A stretch of DNA of 64,000 nucleotides from Valencia hispanica (taxonomy: Eukaryota > Chordata > Actinopteri > Cyprinodontiformes > Valenciidae). The stretch spans positions 32,332,296 through 32,396,295 of the forward strand of contig OY747703.1 in NCBI GenBank assembly GCA_963556495.2, read 5' to 3'. A program made the position numbers and the translations under genes. Positions 30,775 through 43,159 of the stretch are shown here, in pieces (the first letter of the stretch is position 1; the number at the start of each line of letters is the position of its first letter). The notes below the pieces were generated by a model. The model saw nothing but the letters and a program-made list of their open reading frames with translations. It ran no database searches and was not told where the DNA came from.

Positions 30775-30895
30775 ACGTGCTACTTTGTGTTTGTCTGTTA
30801 CACATAGTATCAGTAAAACACTTTGATGTTCATGGTTGTAATGAGACAAAATGAATGTGTTCAAGGATTATGAATACTTTTACAAGCCACACTAA
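30775..30895 (+). mobile_element. Terminal fragment of a DNA transposon
   Basis: CTTTGTGTTTGTCTGTTACA ... GGATTATGAATACTTTTACA resembles one end of the common fish element whose degraded copy, with both ends, lies at 46318-46955 in a cbx4 intron. Confidence 0.45.
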
Positions 30896-31776
30896 ATGTT
30901 AGCATTAAAAATAACCAACATGTGGTAAACTTTGCAACGTGCACTGTGGTACCACTCCAGAACTAGCTATTTTTGCACACTGAGGGGAAGCAATAGATGA
31001 GTCCAACCAGGCTTTTCAGTGGAGCTACATTCGAATGTTACATTTTGTTTATTTCCTACAATTAAAGGCCTAAACTGTGGCTTGAAAACTCTAAGTTCAA
31101 TTCAATTGAAATCTCTTTTCCATTCTGTTTATTTATATGGCACCAATTCCCCAAAAAGCACGTGTGATATTGCCCTACCCAAACACTTTTTTTTCCACAC
31201 TTGGTTGGTCGGGGTCTGCTCACCCTGCTCGTGTTGACCTGTTGACCGACTCATAAGATGAAACCATGTGTCGGCCCCACCGCTGGGATCCAGATCATCA
31301 CTCTCAGCTGCCGTTTCTCTCTCCCCTCCAGCCTCCCCGCTATCAACACACATGTCGGCTACACCACTCACTGCCAGATACATAATTATGCTGCTTTCCA
31401 CATCACAGGAGCAGCACACGTACAAACAAAAATGATCTGCTTCTTTGCTGGACTGCATCAGGGAAGCAGCATGGTGTGAGCCATCTTTCAGCTCAAGCTG
31501 ATCTTGGTATGAGGATTTCTTGTTCTCATGTGCTGAACAGGTCAAATGTAAACAATTGGTTAAGGAGGGAGGTTCGATGTCAACTGCAGATTACTTCACT
31601 GTTCCAATGTCAAAACATCTTTCATGTAAAATCCTAGACTTTTCCAAAGTCAAAATTCTTGACTTCTTAGTCCTCCCCCCTCATGTTAGGATACAAATAT
31701 TAAAACTCACCGTCAATTTATGGAAGGTTTTTCCAGTGGTCAGGCTTTACACATGTAACATGCAAAAACCCAGACT

Positions 31777-32118
31777 GACGAAGAATAATGGAGGAAAATA
31801 AGAAAAAACTGAGGGAAGAACACAATAAAAGAATGAAACCAAGGGATGAAAAATGACAGAAATAGTAGGAGGGAAGGATGGATAGGACAAAAGGAATTAA
31901 GCAAACGAGGACAGAAAAATGCAAGAAACATTGAGGAAAAATGACACAAGGCAGAAAAGAAGGTCGATAGAAGAAAAGAAAGCATGAAAAGGACAGAACA
32001 AAGAACAAAATCAAGAAAATGATAGAAAACAGGAAGAATACAAAGAAGAGCGGAAAGAAGGATGTTGGGACATAAAGACAATGAAGGCTTAAAAGACAAT
32101 GGAATAGGAAATAAAGTC
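31777..32118. repeat. Purine-rich tract of about 340 bp
   Basis: The + strand is overwhelmingly A and G, with recurring GAAAA, AGGA and GACA units and no exact period. It gives a long Phe/Ser/Leu-rich open frame on the - strand that is a composition artefact. It may be an eroded tandem array. Confidence 0.7.
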
Positions 32119-33537
32119 TGGAAATCAAATATTTTTTCATATTTTTCTTTTCTTTTTCTGACCTATCCAGAAAAAAATATATAAAAAATAGAATTTTATC
32201 CTTTCATAGACTCCACAGGAATCATTTTTATTGCACATTACTGGAACATTTTCTGATAGGTTCCTGTATGAGGGAGGCTCTGCCCACGTCATGATCAAAT
32301 CAAAACCAATGACGCTGAATCTCCAACTGTAAGTCAGTGGGCCGAGCGGTCACTGCACACCACTGCTACCTGTGTTTGACGCACACACAGAGCAAAGATG
32401 CTCATTCTCATCCATAGCACATCTGAGTGTGAGTCAGTCCAATGTAGGGTCACATCTTCCCCACTCTCTTTCCAAACACTCTGGAGACGCAAGCAGCCAG
32501 CATCACAAGCAGGATGCGCGGCCTGACGTAAGCAAAAGATTTCTCAGAGTGTTTTAGCAAAGCAGCCTCCCAGGAGAGTCATTTCACCCGTGAGTCATAT
32601 ACACACCGATTAACCTCCACATCATTACAAGTCTGATAAAATAACGTCAATATCAGGACTGCGCCTTGAAACTTCATTTGTGTGGTGGAGATTTATGCTC
32701 AGGGCTTCCTTTGTGCCTTTGAGTTGCATTCAGAGGAGATAATAAGGGTGACTTCATGAATCCAGTAGAATTGACTCTGTCACCTCTGCAGGTTAAACAC
32801 ATTAGATACACGCCAACACACTGTGAGAAATCTCATTCTGTAGAGGCACCTCTGAAGATTACATTCGGCTTCAATGACTTCTACAAAGATTAATCTGTGC
32901 ATATGTGAGTGCATCTCAGCATTGTTTCATCAGTCTCTAAAATGCTCATATGCAGTGATGGAAACCTTCTGCACTGCAGTTTGGGTGCAGTTAACTGTAG
33001 TTTGTTTTGCTGCAACGTTTCAAATGAAAAACACTTAAGGACTTCAAACATTATTTTTACAACTTTGAACATTTTCGTCCTTCTCAGGCTTGTAGCTCAC
33101 AATAGTTATATTCATTTTCATGTACAAAATCGAAAATTATGTATAAAATAGTAAAAGACAAAAGGTAAGCATATACGGCAGTCAACAACAGAGCCGAATG
33201 TTGCTGAAGAAAGATTAGGTTACATATGAAACTTTGACCACCTAAGAATACAAGTGATGGAAAACTCTGCAACTTGACTTAGAATTCATTAAGTGAAGAT
33301 GTATATGGAGCTTTATCCAGGGAGGACAAAATCAGGAGAAATGTCTGAGAGCAGCAGCTTTGTGTGAAACAACCCAGCACACAACCAATTAATTTCAAAT
33401 AGATATACACAAATCAGCCTGTCTGCAATTGAATGACCATTACAGACCAACACAAAAACTGGTATTAGAAACACAGCAATTGTGGCATTGTTGAGATAGA
33501 AATTGTAATTCCTGATCTGGTTCTGACCTGTGTTGTT
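32119..33537. other. Intergenic sequence, nothing recognised
   Basis: Unique DNA with no supported gene or repeat. Confidence 0.4.
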
Positions 33538-34012
33538 GCTCTAATGGCTCCCTTTAGCTCAGAAAATAGATTTCAAAATACTTTTACTAGTTTATAAATC
33601 ATTGAATGGCTTAACACCAAAGTATGTAGAAGATCTACTGTTACTATACCAACCCCCCAGACCAGTCAGGATCCCTAATTCCAGTCTACTCAGCATCCCT
33701 AGAATTAGAACCAAACATGGAGAAGCAGCTTTCAGTTTCTAAGCTCCTCTAATCTGGAACAAACTTCCAGAAAACTGCAGAGCTGCTGAAACACTGAGTT
33801 CCTTAAAATCACAGCTAAAACCCATCTGTTTAGAGCTGCCGCTGAGTAATGTTTCCATATATCATGTGCTTTGTGTGTGCTTCATGCTTTATTGCTGTTT
33901 TTCTTTATCTTAAATGCATGTCTGTTTTTTACTTCATCCCCCATTCATGTAAAGCACTTTGAATTACCTTGTTGAAAGTGTGCTATACAAATAAAATTGC
34001 CTTGCCTTGCCT
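33538..34012 (+). mobile_element. 5'-truncated LINE (CR1/L2-like) with (TTGCC)n tail
   Basis: The left part encodes, with a few breaks, the C-terminal region of a LINE reverse transcriptase: a degraded HWLP region, YKSLNGLTPKY-like, PVRIPNSSLLSIPRIRTKHG, APLIWNKLPEN and LKSQLKTHLFRAA. A 3' UTR follows with TGTAAAGCACTTTGAATTAC and GTGCTATACAAATAAAATTG, and the element ends in TTGCCTTGCCTTGCC. The tail and sequence differ from the LINE at 21088, so this is a separate family. Confidence 0.85.
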
Positions 34013-34869
34013 AATGTGCATAGGCATTCTCCAGCAATCCCATTTCTCACCGCAATAATCCACTTAAATTAGTGATGCAGTGATTGTGTTAGTCTCACTT
34101 TTCTACACATAGTCTTTCCATATTTTTTTTCTTCAGTGGGTTTAACCACACCTCAATAATGTAGCTGTCAAATGTTATTTCAGAAGACATTTTCTGTCAT
34201 GCCACTCAAACTCTAGTCAGAAAGATGAAGCCTCTGTGCGGTTACATTTTCAACAACGTGTGGTTAAGCTAAGGCTACACCACGTGTGGTCCATGAAGAG
34301 GAAGTTAAAGTACTGATACATACTCAGACACCAGCTGCAGATGCACACTCCTACTTTTGCTCAAACGTAAAGAAATAATGAGCCACAGTTTAAGATAAAC
34401 ATGCAGGAGGATCAATTGGTAAGATTTGTCTTAAATCTTAAGATTTTAGCAGAGGTTTTTGTGCTGACGGAGGACATATTAAAACAAATTAATGCTTGTT
34501 TGAAAAAGCAGGTTTTTATTTTTTTTACCCAATAATACTTATGCTTGCAACACCTTCTGTTACCTCTGTGGTCTGACTGCTGTTTGTCCTATCCCTGTCA
34601 TAAACAGTTTTTTCCTCTTTTAAGCTTTTGGTAGTTCCCAGCAGTTAACCTAAGATTAAATTCTTCTCATAACCCTGGGGCAACAAATGTTTCCAACAAA
34701 AGGGCTGGCTTTGATGAACCTGGAGAAACCCATGCTTTTCACCTGTTTGCTTCTAGGAAGCTCAATAACATTTCCTATACAGATGTAGCAAAAGTGATAA
34801 CGGCATCTTTTTTCTGTCACCAATCAGCAGTAACACATCCTTTACACAGAAAAGACAAAGTTACAAACA

Positions 34870-34870
<1 letters not shown>

Positions 34871-34921
<51 letters not shown>
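34871..34921. repeat. (ATC)17 microsatellite
   Basis: Seventeen uninterrupted ATC units. The poly-Asp frame on the - strand is an artefact of this repeat. Confidence 0.97.
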
Positions 34922-34923
<2 letters not shown>

Positions 34924-37900
34924 TATATTGAAGTGCATGGCCTTGTTTAAAAGAGCTTACTATTTTACTATTACATTTACATTTTACTATTAAAGCACAT
35001 TGCAAATCTTAAAATGGAATCAAACTGAACTCAACAACTGACTTAACTTTTTTCACACACCGCAGATGCAAGAGTATTTAAAAAGCTCAACCACTGAGAC
35101 TTCACCACGAGATGAGTTGTGATGAGTCAACAGGAATGCAAAAGACTCCACTCCAAAAAACAAGTGCTAATGAACTGAATAATCATTCAAAATATTTTAA
35201 ACAGGAAGCTGTAAGCTCAGGCAGGGAAGGCTAAAACACAAGATCCAATGAATAAGATACGGCTGCTGCTTTTCTACTAATGTTTCAAAGAGAGATAAAC
35301 TGAGATGAGGTCCTGATGGAGCAGATGGGTGGCTGCTGGATTACTGGTGAAAGCAGGACACCAAGCAGGGGGGTACTCACATAAGGTTTTGTCAGCAAGC
35401 TTTGATGGACCTTTTCAGATAGAAATTGGATGAAGGCTGAAGCATAATGCGACTGCACGTTTCTACAAGGCCCTTTACACACAGAACGGAGCACAAAGTG
35501 CTTGAAGGAAAAAATAGTCTGTATAAATAATAGGAAGTTATGGTGCATGTCACCAGTTCTTCTTTTCTTCTGCGACTAATTCCAATGTCTTGTTCTCTCC
35601 CGCGTTCCTTCACTATCATTTTAATAACGTAACTCAAAAAGGTGTAAAGTGCAAATACGCTGTCTCCACTTTTATTGCCGCTCATAAACGAACAAGGTGA
35701 GATTTGAAGAGTTTTACCTCCCTAACTTTGCAGCTGACTGCGAGTTATTGCAAGAAAAACATGGGTCCATGCTACCTCTTTTTTCTCCATTTTAAATAAT
35801 GCTCTGACTCTAGATGTGGGCAGATTGTTGTGTCCATCTGTTTTATTGAAGCTATTTAAAAATTTAAGAACTTCCCCACCATACTTGAATGGTATGTTAT
35901 CTTGTATTATTAAAATTGGAGAGTGGCAAAAGGAATTGGCCTGTGTGTGACAAAATATTTATGCCCCAGGGAAACAGAAAGTCATGAGTTACAATAAAAA
36001 ACCATCAAACACTAAGTCTTAACAGTAAAGTGTACTTGAGAAAATGCTTCAGGTATGTTTATAGAAATCTGTTAATTAATCCTTTTTTTTTATATATTTA
36101 TTGGGGTGATATCCCCCCTCCAATATTTGTACTAAAGGTTGGATTCCTCTGAACTTTGAACGTGAATTTATCTAATAGCTTCTCACACCTCAAACCAGGT
36201 GTTTTTCACTTAATATGAAGGGCATCATAGGTCAGCACACTATATGCAAAGCAACAAAAATGATGGAAAAATTATCAAATAACTTCTCTGCTCTTTCCCA
36301 CCTAATAAAAATACAGAAGGTGTAGCCAAACTGCACATCTCTTTGTGCCATGGTCAGGAAGCAGTTATCGTTCCAGTGAAACTTGATGTATTATATAAAT
36401 TCAAAGGGCAGAGAGTTTTATCTCGTTTGTGTTATCTATATCATCAAAGGTTAAAGTTATGTGGGAACTCTTTCCCATATTTATTTGCTCTAAAAACAAG
36501 AACTTTCATAATGGAATTCCAGATAAAATGTTTGTACAGTCACTGTAGTTTGCTTCCTTAAATTCAGTTTAAATGGACTCATTTTTAAATGCAGTGCTTC
36601 TCATTAGAAGCACAATGCCCTTAAAACCTTTGAGTGATTTGCTTTTGTTTTCATCAAGATGTAAAATTTCCAGGTATTTGGTTTGTTAGATATGAAATAA
36701 AGAGTACTGTTTATTCACTTTAATAAAAAAGACGTTGAGAGTAAGTCTTCACAGAAGCCTTGTTTCTTACATAAGAATCTCTTAATTTCTTGACAGGGCA
36801 AGGTAGATCAACGAGAAGAGCAGCTTAAAAATGTATTCATGCATGTGCTTTAACAAACACATTTTTTTCACATTTTATGCCGAACGTGCTTTAATTTCTG
36901 TCATTTTGAATCGGTTGTTTGAAATATGGGGATTTTATTCTGAATAAATTGGATTTTTACAAAACAATTTACAGTTTGAAGACAGTGTCAGAGAAAAAGG
37001 TCAAATGACATGTGTTGTTCCGTATTCTTAAGCCAAACCGAACAGGGTGCTGGCATTAAAACACTTTAACGCCTGCCTCCTTTGTCTCACCCTCCACCTC
37101 AGTTACTGAAACCATCATAAAGACGTCAATGAGCTGCTTTTTAGATGCCGTTAAAAACCTGTGTGTTCTGCAGCGGTGACTCACTCTATTCATCTCTATA
37201 AAAGACAAGCTGCTGTGAGTCCCAGCTGAGCCAGTGAAACGAGAGTGATGACATTTTGGGATGTCAGGTCATGAACATGACTGCAATGCACTGCTGTTTC
37301 AGTCTGTTACTTTTCCAAGCAGCAGGCTTGGAAATTACACTTAATAGTGATAGTAGTGGGAGTGTTACTTGCAGATAGGTATGTTAATATTTAAGTGTTA
37401 AAAAAGCTGCAAGAAAACACATATTTTTTACATGTTTTTCTCCACGTGATCACATTTGTAGTAGCAGTGATGCAGGAACAGCCTTCTTTCTGTCTAATCT
37501 GAAAATTGTCATCCTATAATCAGCGTAAAGAGCAGCAGCGCAATGGAACATTGGATTCACTGACTTTAGTTCACAAACATCAGCTCATGTAGACTTTTAT
37601 ATTACTGTGGGCTGCACATGGATTTGATTCAAGATCACAAGTTTTTGCAGTTATTTTTCTTCTTGTGTATGTTTCACTTCTCATCAACATGTCACAAGGT
37701 TTTTTTATTTTGTATTTTTTTGCTACTCACCTGTGGTGTAATTACAGTAAAGTAAGAAAAACTCCAGGTGGCTTTTTAGGCTGCAGTTAGAATCTTCTTC
37801 AGCCTCCAAGATGAACAAGTCCAAGCCAAATGTTGGTTTTTAGATTATGACTGTGTGTGTACATTTACCTGCTGTTTGCTAGATTACAAAATACTCATTG

Positions 37901-38629
37901 TTGTTGGGTTTTGACTAAAATAATCCAGAGTGATGGAAAATATACATCAAGCTTCTGCGATTACTGTAACAAGTGCCTTTAGGTATCATAGCAGCTTCTT
38001 CCTCAAAGAGGAATGGGGTTTTTTTATGCATTGCATTTTAGGGGGGTATTTTTTATTATGTTTTATTTTGCTTTTATGATGTGGAGCAGTGTATCTCAAA
38101 CACAAGTAAATATATTCTAATCTCCTCTCACTCTATACCCTGGGTGAAATGCTTTCATTGCACCTGGGTTCAAAGGTATTGTAATTTGCTCATCCAAAAG
38201 AAGAAGGTCGAGATTAAATTTTGTACATTTAAGGCAAATAATCACCCTTATGGTCAAAGGTGGAGAAGTGATTCACTTTGCAAAGGTAGATGACAGGGTG
38301 TGGAAAAAATTTTGATCTAAGAAAAGTCTTTTTAAGAAACCATTCAAATGGAATTCCTTGTTGATTTTGTAGCTATAACTACACTTTTCCTTGTTTAAAA
38401 TAAAGTTTCATTCGTTATTTTGTTGTTATTTAATAATTAGACACGAAGACTGGGGTGTTTATTTAGCTGCAAAAGACACCAGGCTTGTTCGTTGGTCTCT
38501 GCGCCTCACCTGAAGTGATTCATTGATCAGTTTTTCTCCCAATTATCCAAACCCGTTCTGCTTGTTCTCAGGCAGCTAATGTCACACAAATGAAATGTAC
38601 TGGAAGCAGCTGGAGGTGAGCGAACCGCT
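34922..38629. other. Intergenic sequence, nothing recognised
   Basis: AT-rich unique DNA. No exon, RNA gene or transposon termini could be supported. Confidence 0.4.
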
Positions 38630-39330
38630 TCACCCAAAGCTCAGAACCGACCGAGTACGTCGCGCTCAGGTAAATTCTCTAGGGTGAGCTGGCGCACGTG
38701 TGGGCATCAAAGTCCGACCATGCCCACTGCACGTGCCACATTTCTGGCTCTATAAACTCCTCGCGTGAGCTGCAGTGCGCTTGCTTTGGGTTCACGCGCT
38801 GTTGTTGCTGTGCGGGAATAGAACCATGAAATAAATGATATGTGTGATCAGGTTATAAGAACATTATATTAAAGGGTGAGGGGCTCAGATGGGGGGGTAT
38901 AACCTAGTTTAAAGAATCCCGACCCGTAGATCCTAACAGTGTCGCTTCCAGTTTACCATATTTGCCAAAATAATGCTCATGTATCCTCCGTGCATCACCC
39001 ATCTAGAAGTGACGCAGCTGAAACAAACAGGCGCTGCATGCGTGCCCCCGCGCGCAGCGACTTCCGCGCACGAACACAGAGACGCCGTGCGACACACGTG
39101 TTTCTAAATAAAACGCGTCAGTTCGGAGCTGATTTTATTATGCGAATAATCTAGCGGGAGCGCGCCACCGCCGGTCGTTTCATGCGTTATTTCGCCGCCG
39201 CTTTGCGCCCCTTGCCTTATAAGGAAAGACAGTCGTGCCTTTCTGCTATAGGCCGAGCAACTACAGCCAGCAGGGAGCCGTGTGCGTTTTAACCTGTTCA
39301 ATGCTGAATTTAATTTGGTCGAGCCTGTAT
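38630..39330. promoter_or_regulatory. CpG-rich block with E-boxes and a consensus CArG box
   Basis: CpG density jumps relative to both flanks, with clusters such as GCGCGCAGCGACTTCCGCGC at about 39050 and GCGGGAGCGCGCC at about 39154. It contains CACGTG E-boxes (near 38695 and 39095) and a perfect CC(A/T)6GG CArG box, CCTTATAAGG, at 39215-39224, whose core could also serve as a TATA element. The block lies about 4.2 kb upstream of cbx4. It may be a distal promoter, an enhancer or the start of a non-coding transcript. No exon could be assigned. Confidence 0.5.
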
Positions 39331-40825
39331 TAAACAATGCAACGCAGCTCCGTTGGTTTTCATGCTGAAAGGGTACTTAAAAAGCGCATACAACCTTTAA
39401 AGATGCACAAAGAAACAAAAGCCGGTATAATAGCTCTAACAATGTCACGTGTGAGGGAAAAATCTGCTGGATAGGTTGTGACCCTGACACATAATTAGCT
39501 CATCGTGTGTGTTAATGCATATTTGAGGCGTTTGCGTCCTTTGCGGTCCGACAAAAGCAGACAAGGATGACCTCTGTCGACTTTTACTAAAGCAGGAGCT
39601 TGACTTTAACGGTGAAGAAAATCCGCACCATGCGCAGTGCTTTGCCTTTGTGTGACCTTGACTTATAGAGGATATGGAAATGTGTTCATCGTAATGAGCA
39701 TCTCCTGGGCTGCGGCCGGAGTTTGGATTTATGCCGCATTATCATCGTGTTATCCACACTCCAGAGCTTCGGATGAGAACATGTTTCTCTGTTTTACTGG
39801 GATTAGATAAAGAACGGGGAATGCATCCAATCAATCAACGTCAAACACCCACCGTGGCCCTGGCGTTGGTTGGGCCTGTCCTTAAGATTGAACTGGAAGG
39901 ATCCCATGTTTGTGACTGAAGTTTATGTGCCCACACTGTTCAGATAAAAGAAAAATAACCAGAGATCACTATGATTTGAACTTCAAAATATCTCCGACGG
40001 GCCACGTGTGTTGACGTGATGTAGCTTAACTCAGAATAACTGATGAAATAAGGAGGCCTAAATAAAGGCTGGTGAGCAGCACATTCAGGCCAACGCGGTT
40101 AAGAATAATACAGTCACCATTCATAGCTCCGTCCACGGCTTCACATTCAGCGACAGAGCAGGGACAGATGCTGCATTCAGTGTTCCCTCGTATTTTATTA
40201 AACTTGTGCATGTCGCGATCTTGGATTTAACTGTTGCTTTTACAAATTCGAACTGTGAAAGGATTTCGGCTCATTGTCTTAAAACCCATGGGGACTTTCA
40301 TTCTGTAGTTATTATAGAGTTTTGTTTGACAAATATTTGAAGTGTTTTGACTTTCATCAAAAGACACAAGACAATTATTGATATTGACGTTCAGATAATA
40401 GTGTCAAAGAAGTTATTATTTTACTTGCGTATAAAACTCTCCTTGCATTCTTATTTTGTATAAATCCAGGTAAGTTGGTCCTGGGGACTAAAGCCATTGG
40501 CGAATCTGAGAAGAGCCAAGACCAAAGTGGACTTCTGCTATAAAAAAAATAAAACCTTTACTTCAAAGAACGTCTGCAATTAATGCAAACATCATTTTAT
40601 GAACCTTTATAAACCGCTGTCACGTTTACACAAAAGCTGATTGTTATTCACATAATAGATTGAGGCTTCACGCTATCAATTGTCTTCCTGGTGAAACATG
40701 TACTGAGCGTGTAATGGGTTTCCTGGCAGAATAAGAGAAGGCAATAAATTAGTGCTCACTTAAACCTCTAAAACTTTCTTGCTTTTTACACCGATTTTCA
40801 ACGGTAGAAGACAGTTTTTCTGACA
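39331..40825. other. Intergenic sequence, nothing recognised
   Basis: Unique DNA between the CpG-rich block and a SINE, with no supported gene. Confidence 0.4.
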
Positions 40826-41108
40826 GTGCTGCACAGAGTTGGTGGCACTGTTGTCCTGCAGCAAGAGGGCCATGGGTTTAAATCCAGCCAGAGTCTTTCT
40901 GCATGGAGTTTGCATGTTCTCCCAGTGCATGATTATGTTCTCTCTGGGTACTCCATCTTTCTCTCACAGTTCAAAAACATGCATGTTAGGTTAACTGGTT
41001 TCTCTAAATTGTCCTTAGGTCTGAGTGTGTCTCTGTGTCTAAGCTGGAAATAGGCACCAGACATTCTTCAAGAGTCTGAAAAAAATAAGCAGGTATAGAC
41101 AATAGGTA
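40826..41108 (+). mobile_element. tRNA-derived SINE-like repeat (same family as 5306-5648)
   Basis: It runs GTTGGTGGCACTGTTGTCC, GCAGCAAGAGGGCCATGGG, a B-box-like GGTTTAAATCC, then GGAGTTTGCATGTTCTCCC, AAAAACATGCATGTTAGGTT, TTTCTCTAAATTGTCCTTAG and GGAAATAGGCACCAGAC. The central GATGGACTGGCG block seen at 5306 has been lost. Confidence 0.75.
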
Positions 41109-41387
41109 TAGCGTTACATTGACAGGAAACTCTAAATTGTTCCGTTCTCAGTCAGTGCATTTGCATGTACATCTAAACCTTAACCAGAATGGGAGCCTTT
41201 ATCTGAGTTTACATGTCAGTAAGAAAATCGAATTACTGAATAGTGTGTTCGACTCCGTGGTGACATGCGTCCTTTCGCAGTGGCATTCTTCTGGATGGCC
41301 TAGAGCGTCACACAAATAGTAAACAAATGCTTTCAGCAGTGAAGCAGGCAAAGTAAAAGCAGGATATGCACGATGAGCAAAGAAACT

Positions 41388-41434
41388 GATGACAACAACA
41401 CTGCCGCACTGTACATTCCGTAAGTGCTGTGCTG
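41388..41434. repeat. 47-bp segment duplicated at 42966-43012
   Basis: The sequence GATGACAACAACACTGCCGC ... AAGTGCTGTGCTG recurs 1.58 kb downstream with one mismatch (ATTCCG here, ATTTCG there). Flanking bases do not match, so only this segment was copied. It contains CCGTAAGTGC, a good-looking splice donor context. Confidence 0.92.
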
Positions 41435-42430
41435 TTTTATTGTGTTACACTCACTGGTACTGTGTTATTGTTGTTGTGCCAGTTTTCCGCTTATGCGGTC
41501 TCGTCACTTCATAGTTCCATTAACCCAGGATGTGTTTTACATGCAGAGAAATTTGAGGTTTTTTTAACCAGTTATCTGAGTGTGCTGGCTCGATTAGTAG
41601 TAGGCCTGTTTGGTTCGTCTTCAGCCGGGCTAAGATTTACATGCACATTTCAAAAGTCAGAATTTATTCTGATTGAGGCAATAATTTTGTTTTCTTTTAC
41701 TGCAAGTAAACTCACTGACTGCAACAGTTGGATAATTTGTGACGCACCTCCTGCTTTTAATTCTCATAAAAAAATCATCCACTTCTATGTAAATAACCAC
41801 CTATAGCAATCATGACAATACTTTAAAGCTCAATAAAACATAATTTTAATGGTCTGCTGTTACATTGTTTTTCTTTTATTGTTCTTTAAAATGGTAAGAG
41901 TCCACTTCAGGCTTTGCCCACTCAAACTCTCCATTAGCTTCTGTCTTCAGGTGCAACGAATCTGGATTTAAACCAAATAAAGACACGGAGAGAGTGATCT
42001 ATTAAGTAAAATAAAAGATGTTACAAGATCTTCGATGTTAAAATTTCATGCAATTTCTCATCAAAGTGAAGTTTGCCTTATGAATAACTAACCAACTGCT
42101 GCATTAGTATGGTTTGGTTGGGTTAAAAAAGACTTTAATCATGACCCTGGATATAAAACAAGTGCTTTAAGTTGACACCCTATATATGTCTAAAACTATC
42201 AACAGAAGCACCAATCAATAAAACAAAAGAAAGGAACAAGAAAAGCAGAGACCAAGGACATTCTTCATCAATACTTCTATTCATAATTAAATCACTCTTG
42301 AAACACAAGTATACACAAAAGCTGTGTCAATTTCCTGATAAGAAGTAATTTGAGCGCTTTTTCCCTTTTCTTTCTTTAGACTGTTGGACAAACACTTTGG
42401 TTCTGCTGCTGCAGCACACAAAGACAGACA

Positions 42431-42622
42431 TTAACTAGAAAAGCACTCGGAGAGTGCAGACCTCCGCCAAGGCAGCTCAGTCACTTGTTCCAAGCTCCTA
42501 TTGCAAACATTTCCTTAAAATTTAATCAAAATCCACCTACAGCTTTGTAAGTAATGTTAACAGACAGACAGACAAACAAACAAACACGGGCGAAAACATA
42601 ACCTCCTTGGTGGAGGTAATAA
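42431..42622 (-). mobile_element. Widespread fish interspersed repeat, short copy
   Basis: The ends read ACTAGAAAAGCACTCGGAGA and GCAGACCTCCGCCAAGGCAG on one side and ACCTCCTTGGTGGAGGTAA on the other, with an internal CAGACAGACAGACAAACAAA. A longer copy in the opposite orientation lies at 53591-53960. Its class (MITE or RTE-related) is not decided here. Confidence 0.65.
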
Positions 42623-42872
42623 ATAATAGGGCCTCAACAAGACTGAGAAGAAGTACATTTATATTAGATATTAGTCAGGAATTTAATTATGACCCCTCCA
42701 AACATTTGACCTCCATGGGTATTTTTGTTTGTCTATATTTGGTTGACAAGTTCTTGTCTTTTTTAAACCCCAAAAATATGTTATTACGCACAACACTGCA
42801 AAAAGTGAGAAAAGTCTTGTTTTTCTAACAAAGGAACCAGTCCTAAAGCATGCAACATCACATCAGCTCACA

Positions 42873-42901
42873 TCTATCTATCTATCTATCTATCTATCTA
42901 T
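42873..42901. repeat. (CTAT)7 microsatellite
   Basis: Seven CTAT units lie about 65 bp left of the chimeric duplicated segment. Confidence 0.95.
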
Positions 42902-42965
42902 TGAACTGATTTCCATATCCAGAAAATTTGTTTGGTATGAGAACATAAAAATAGAAAAACTTCTA

Positions 42966-43115
42966 GATGACAACAACACTGCCGCACTGTACATTTCGTA
43001 AGTGCTGTGCTGGGAACCAGAGGAAAACATCCTTGATCCAAGGCTTCTCGATGCTTTCCAAGACAGGTGAGTACAAAGTTGGATAAACCAGCTTCACAAG
43101 TAAGGACACCTTCAA
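42966..43115 (+). pseudogene. Chimeric insertion: copied 41388 segment fused to a copy of cbx4 exon 3 and its donor
   Basis: 42966-43012 copies 41388-41434 (47 bp, one mismatch). It fuses directly, through a shared TG, to 43011-43115. That part is an identical copy of 44286-44390 (105 bp), i.e. the last 56 nt of cbx4 exon 3 (codons from Trp42 of the chromodomain to the exon end) plus 49 bp of intron 3 with the GTGAGT donor. The copy lacks the first 10 nt of the exon and its acceptor, so as it stands it is not a normal internal exon. It lies about 380 bp upstream of the cbx4 ATG. The pattern suggests one templated (template-switching) insertion, a mis-joined assembly, or a recent rearrangement. 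Confidence 0.9.
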
Positions 43116-43159
43116 AACTTCACCTTTCATTGTTTAAACCTTGTCACCAGATGCTTAAA

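Noticed and set aside
31718..32140. Phe/Leu/Ser-rich - strand frames that look like membrane proteins
   Set aside because: They are produced by the purine-rich tract.
34817..35005. Poly-Asp protein on the - strand
   Set aside because: Translation of the ATC microsatellite.
43011..43066. The upstream exon-3 copy as a usable alternative cbx4 exon
   Set aside because: It lacks the first 10 nt of the exon and the acceptor site, so it cannot replace exon 3 as an ordinary internal exon; it is kept only as a duplication.
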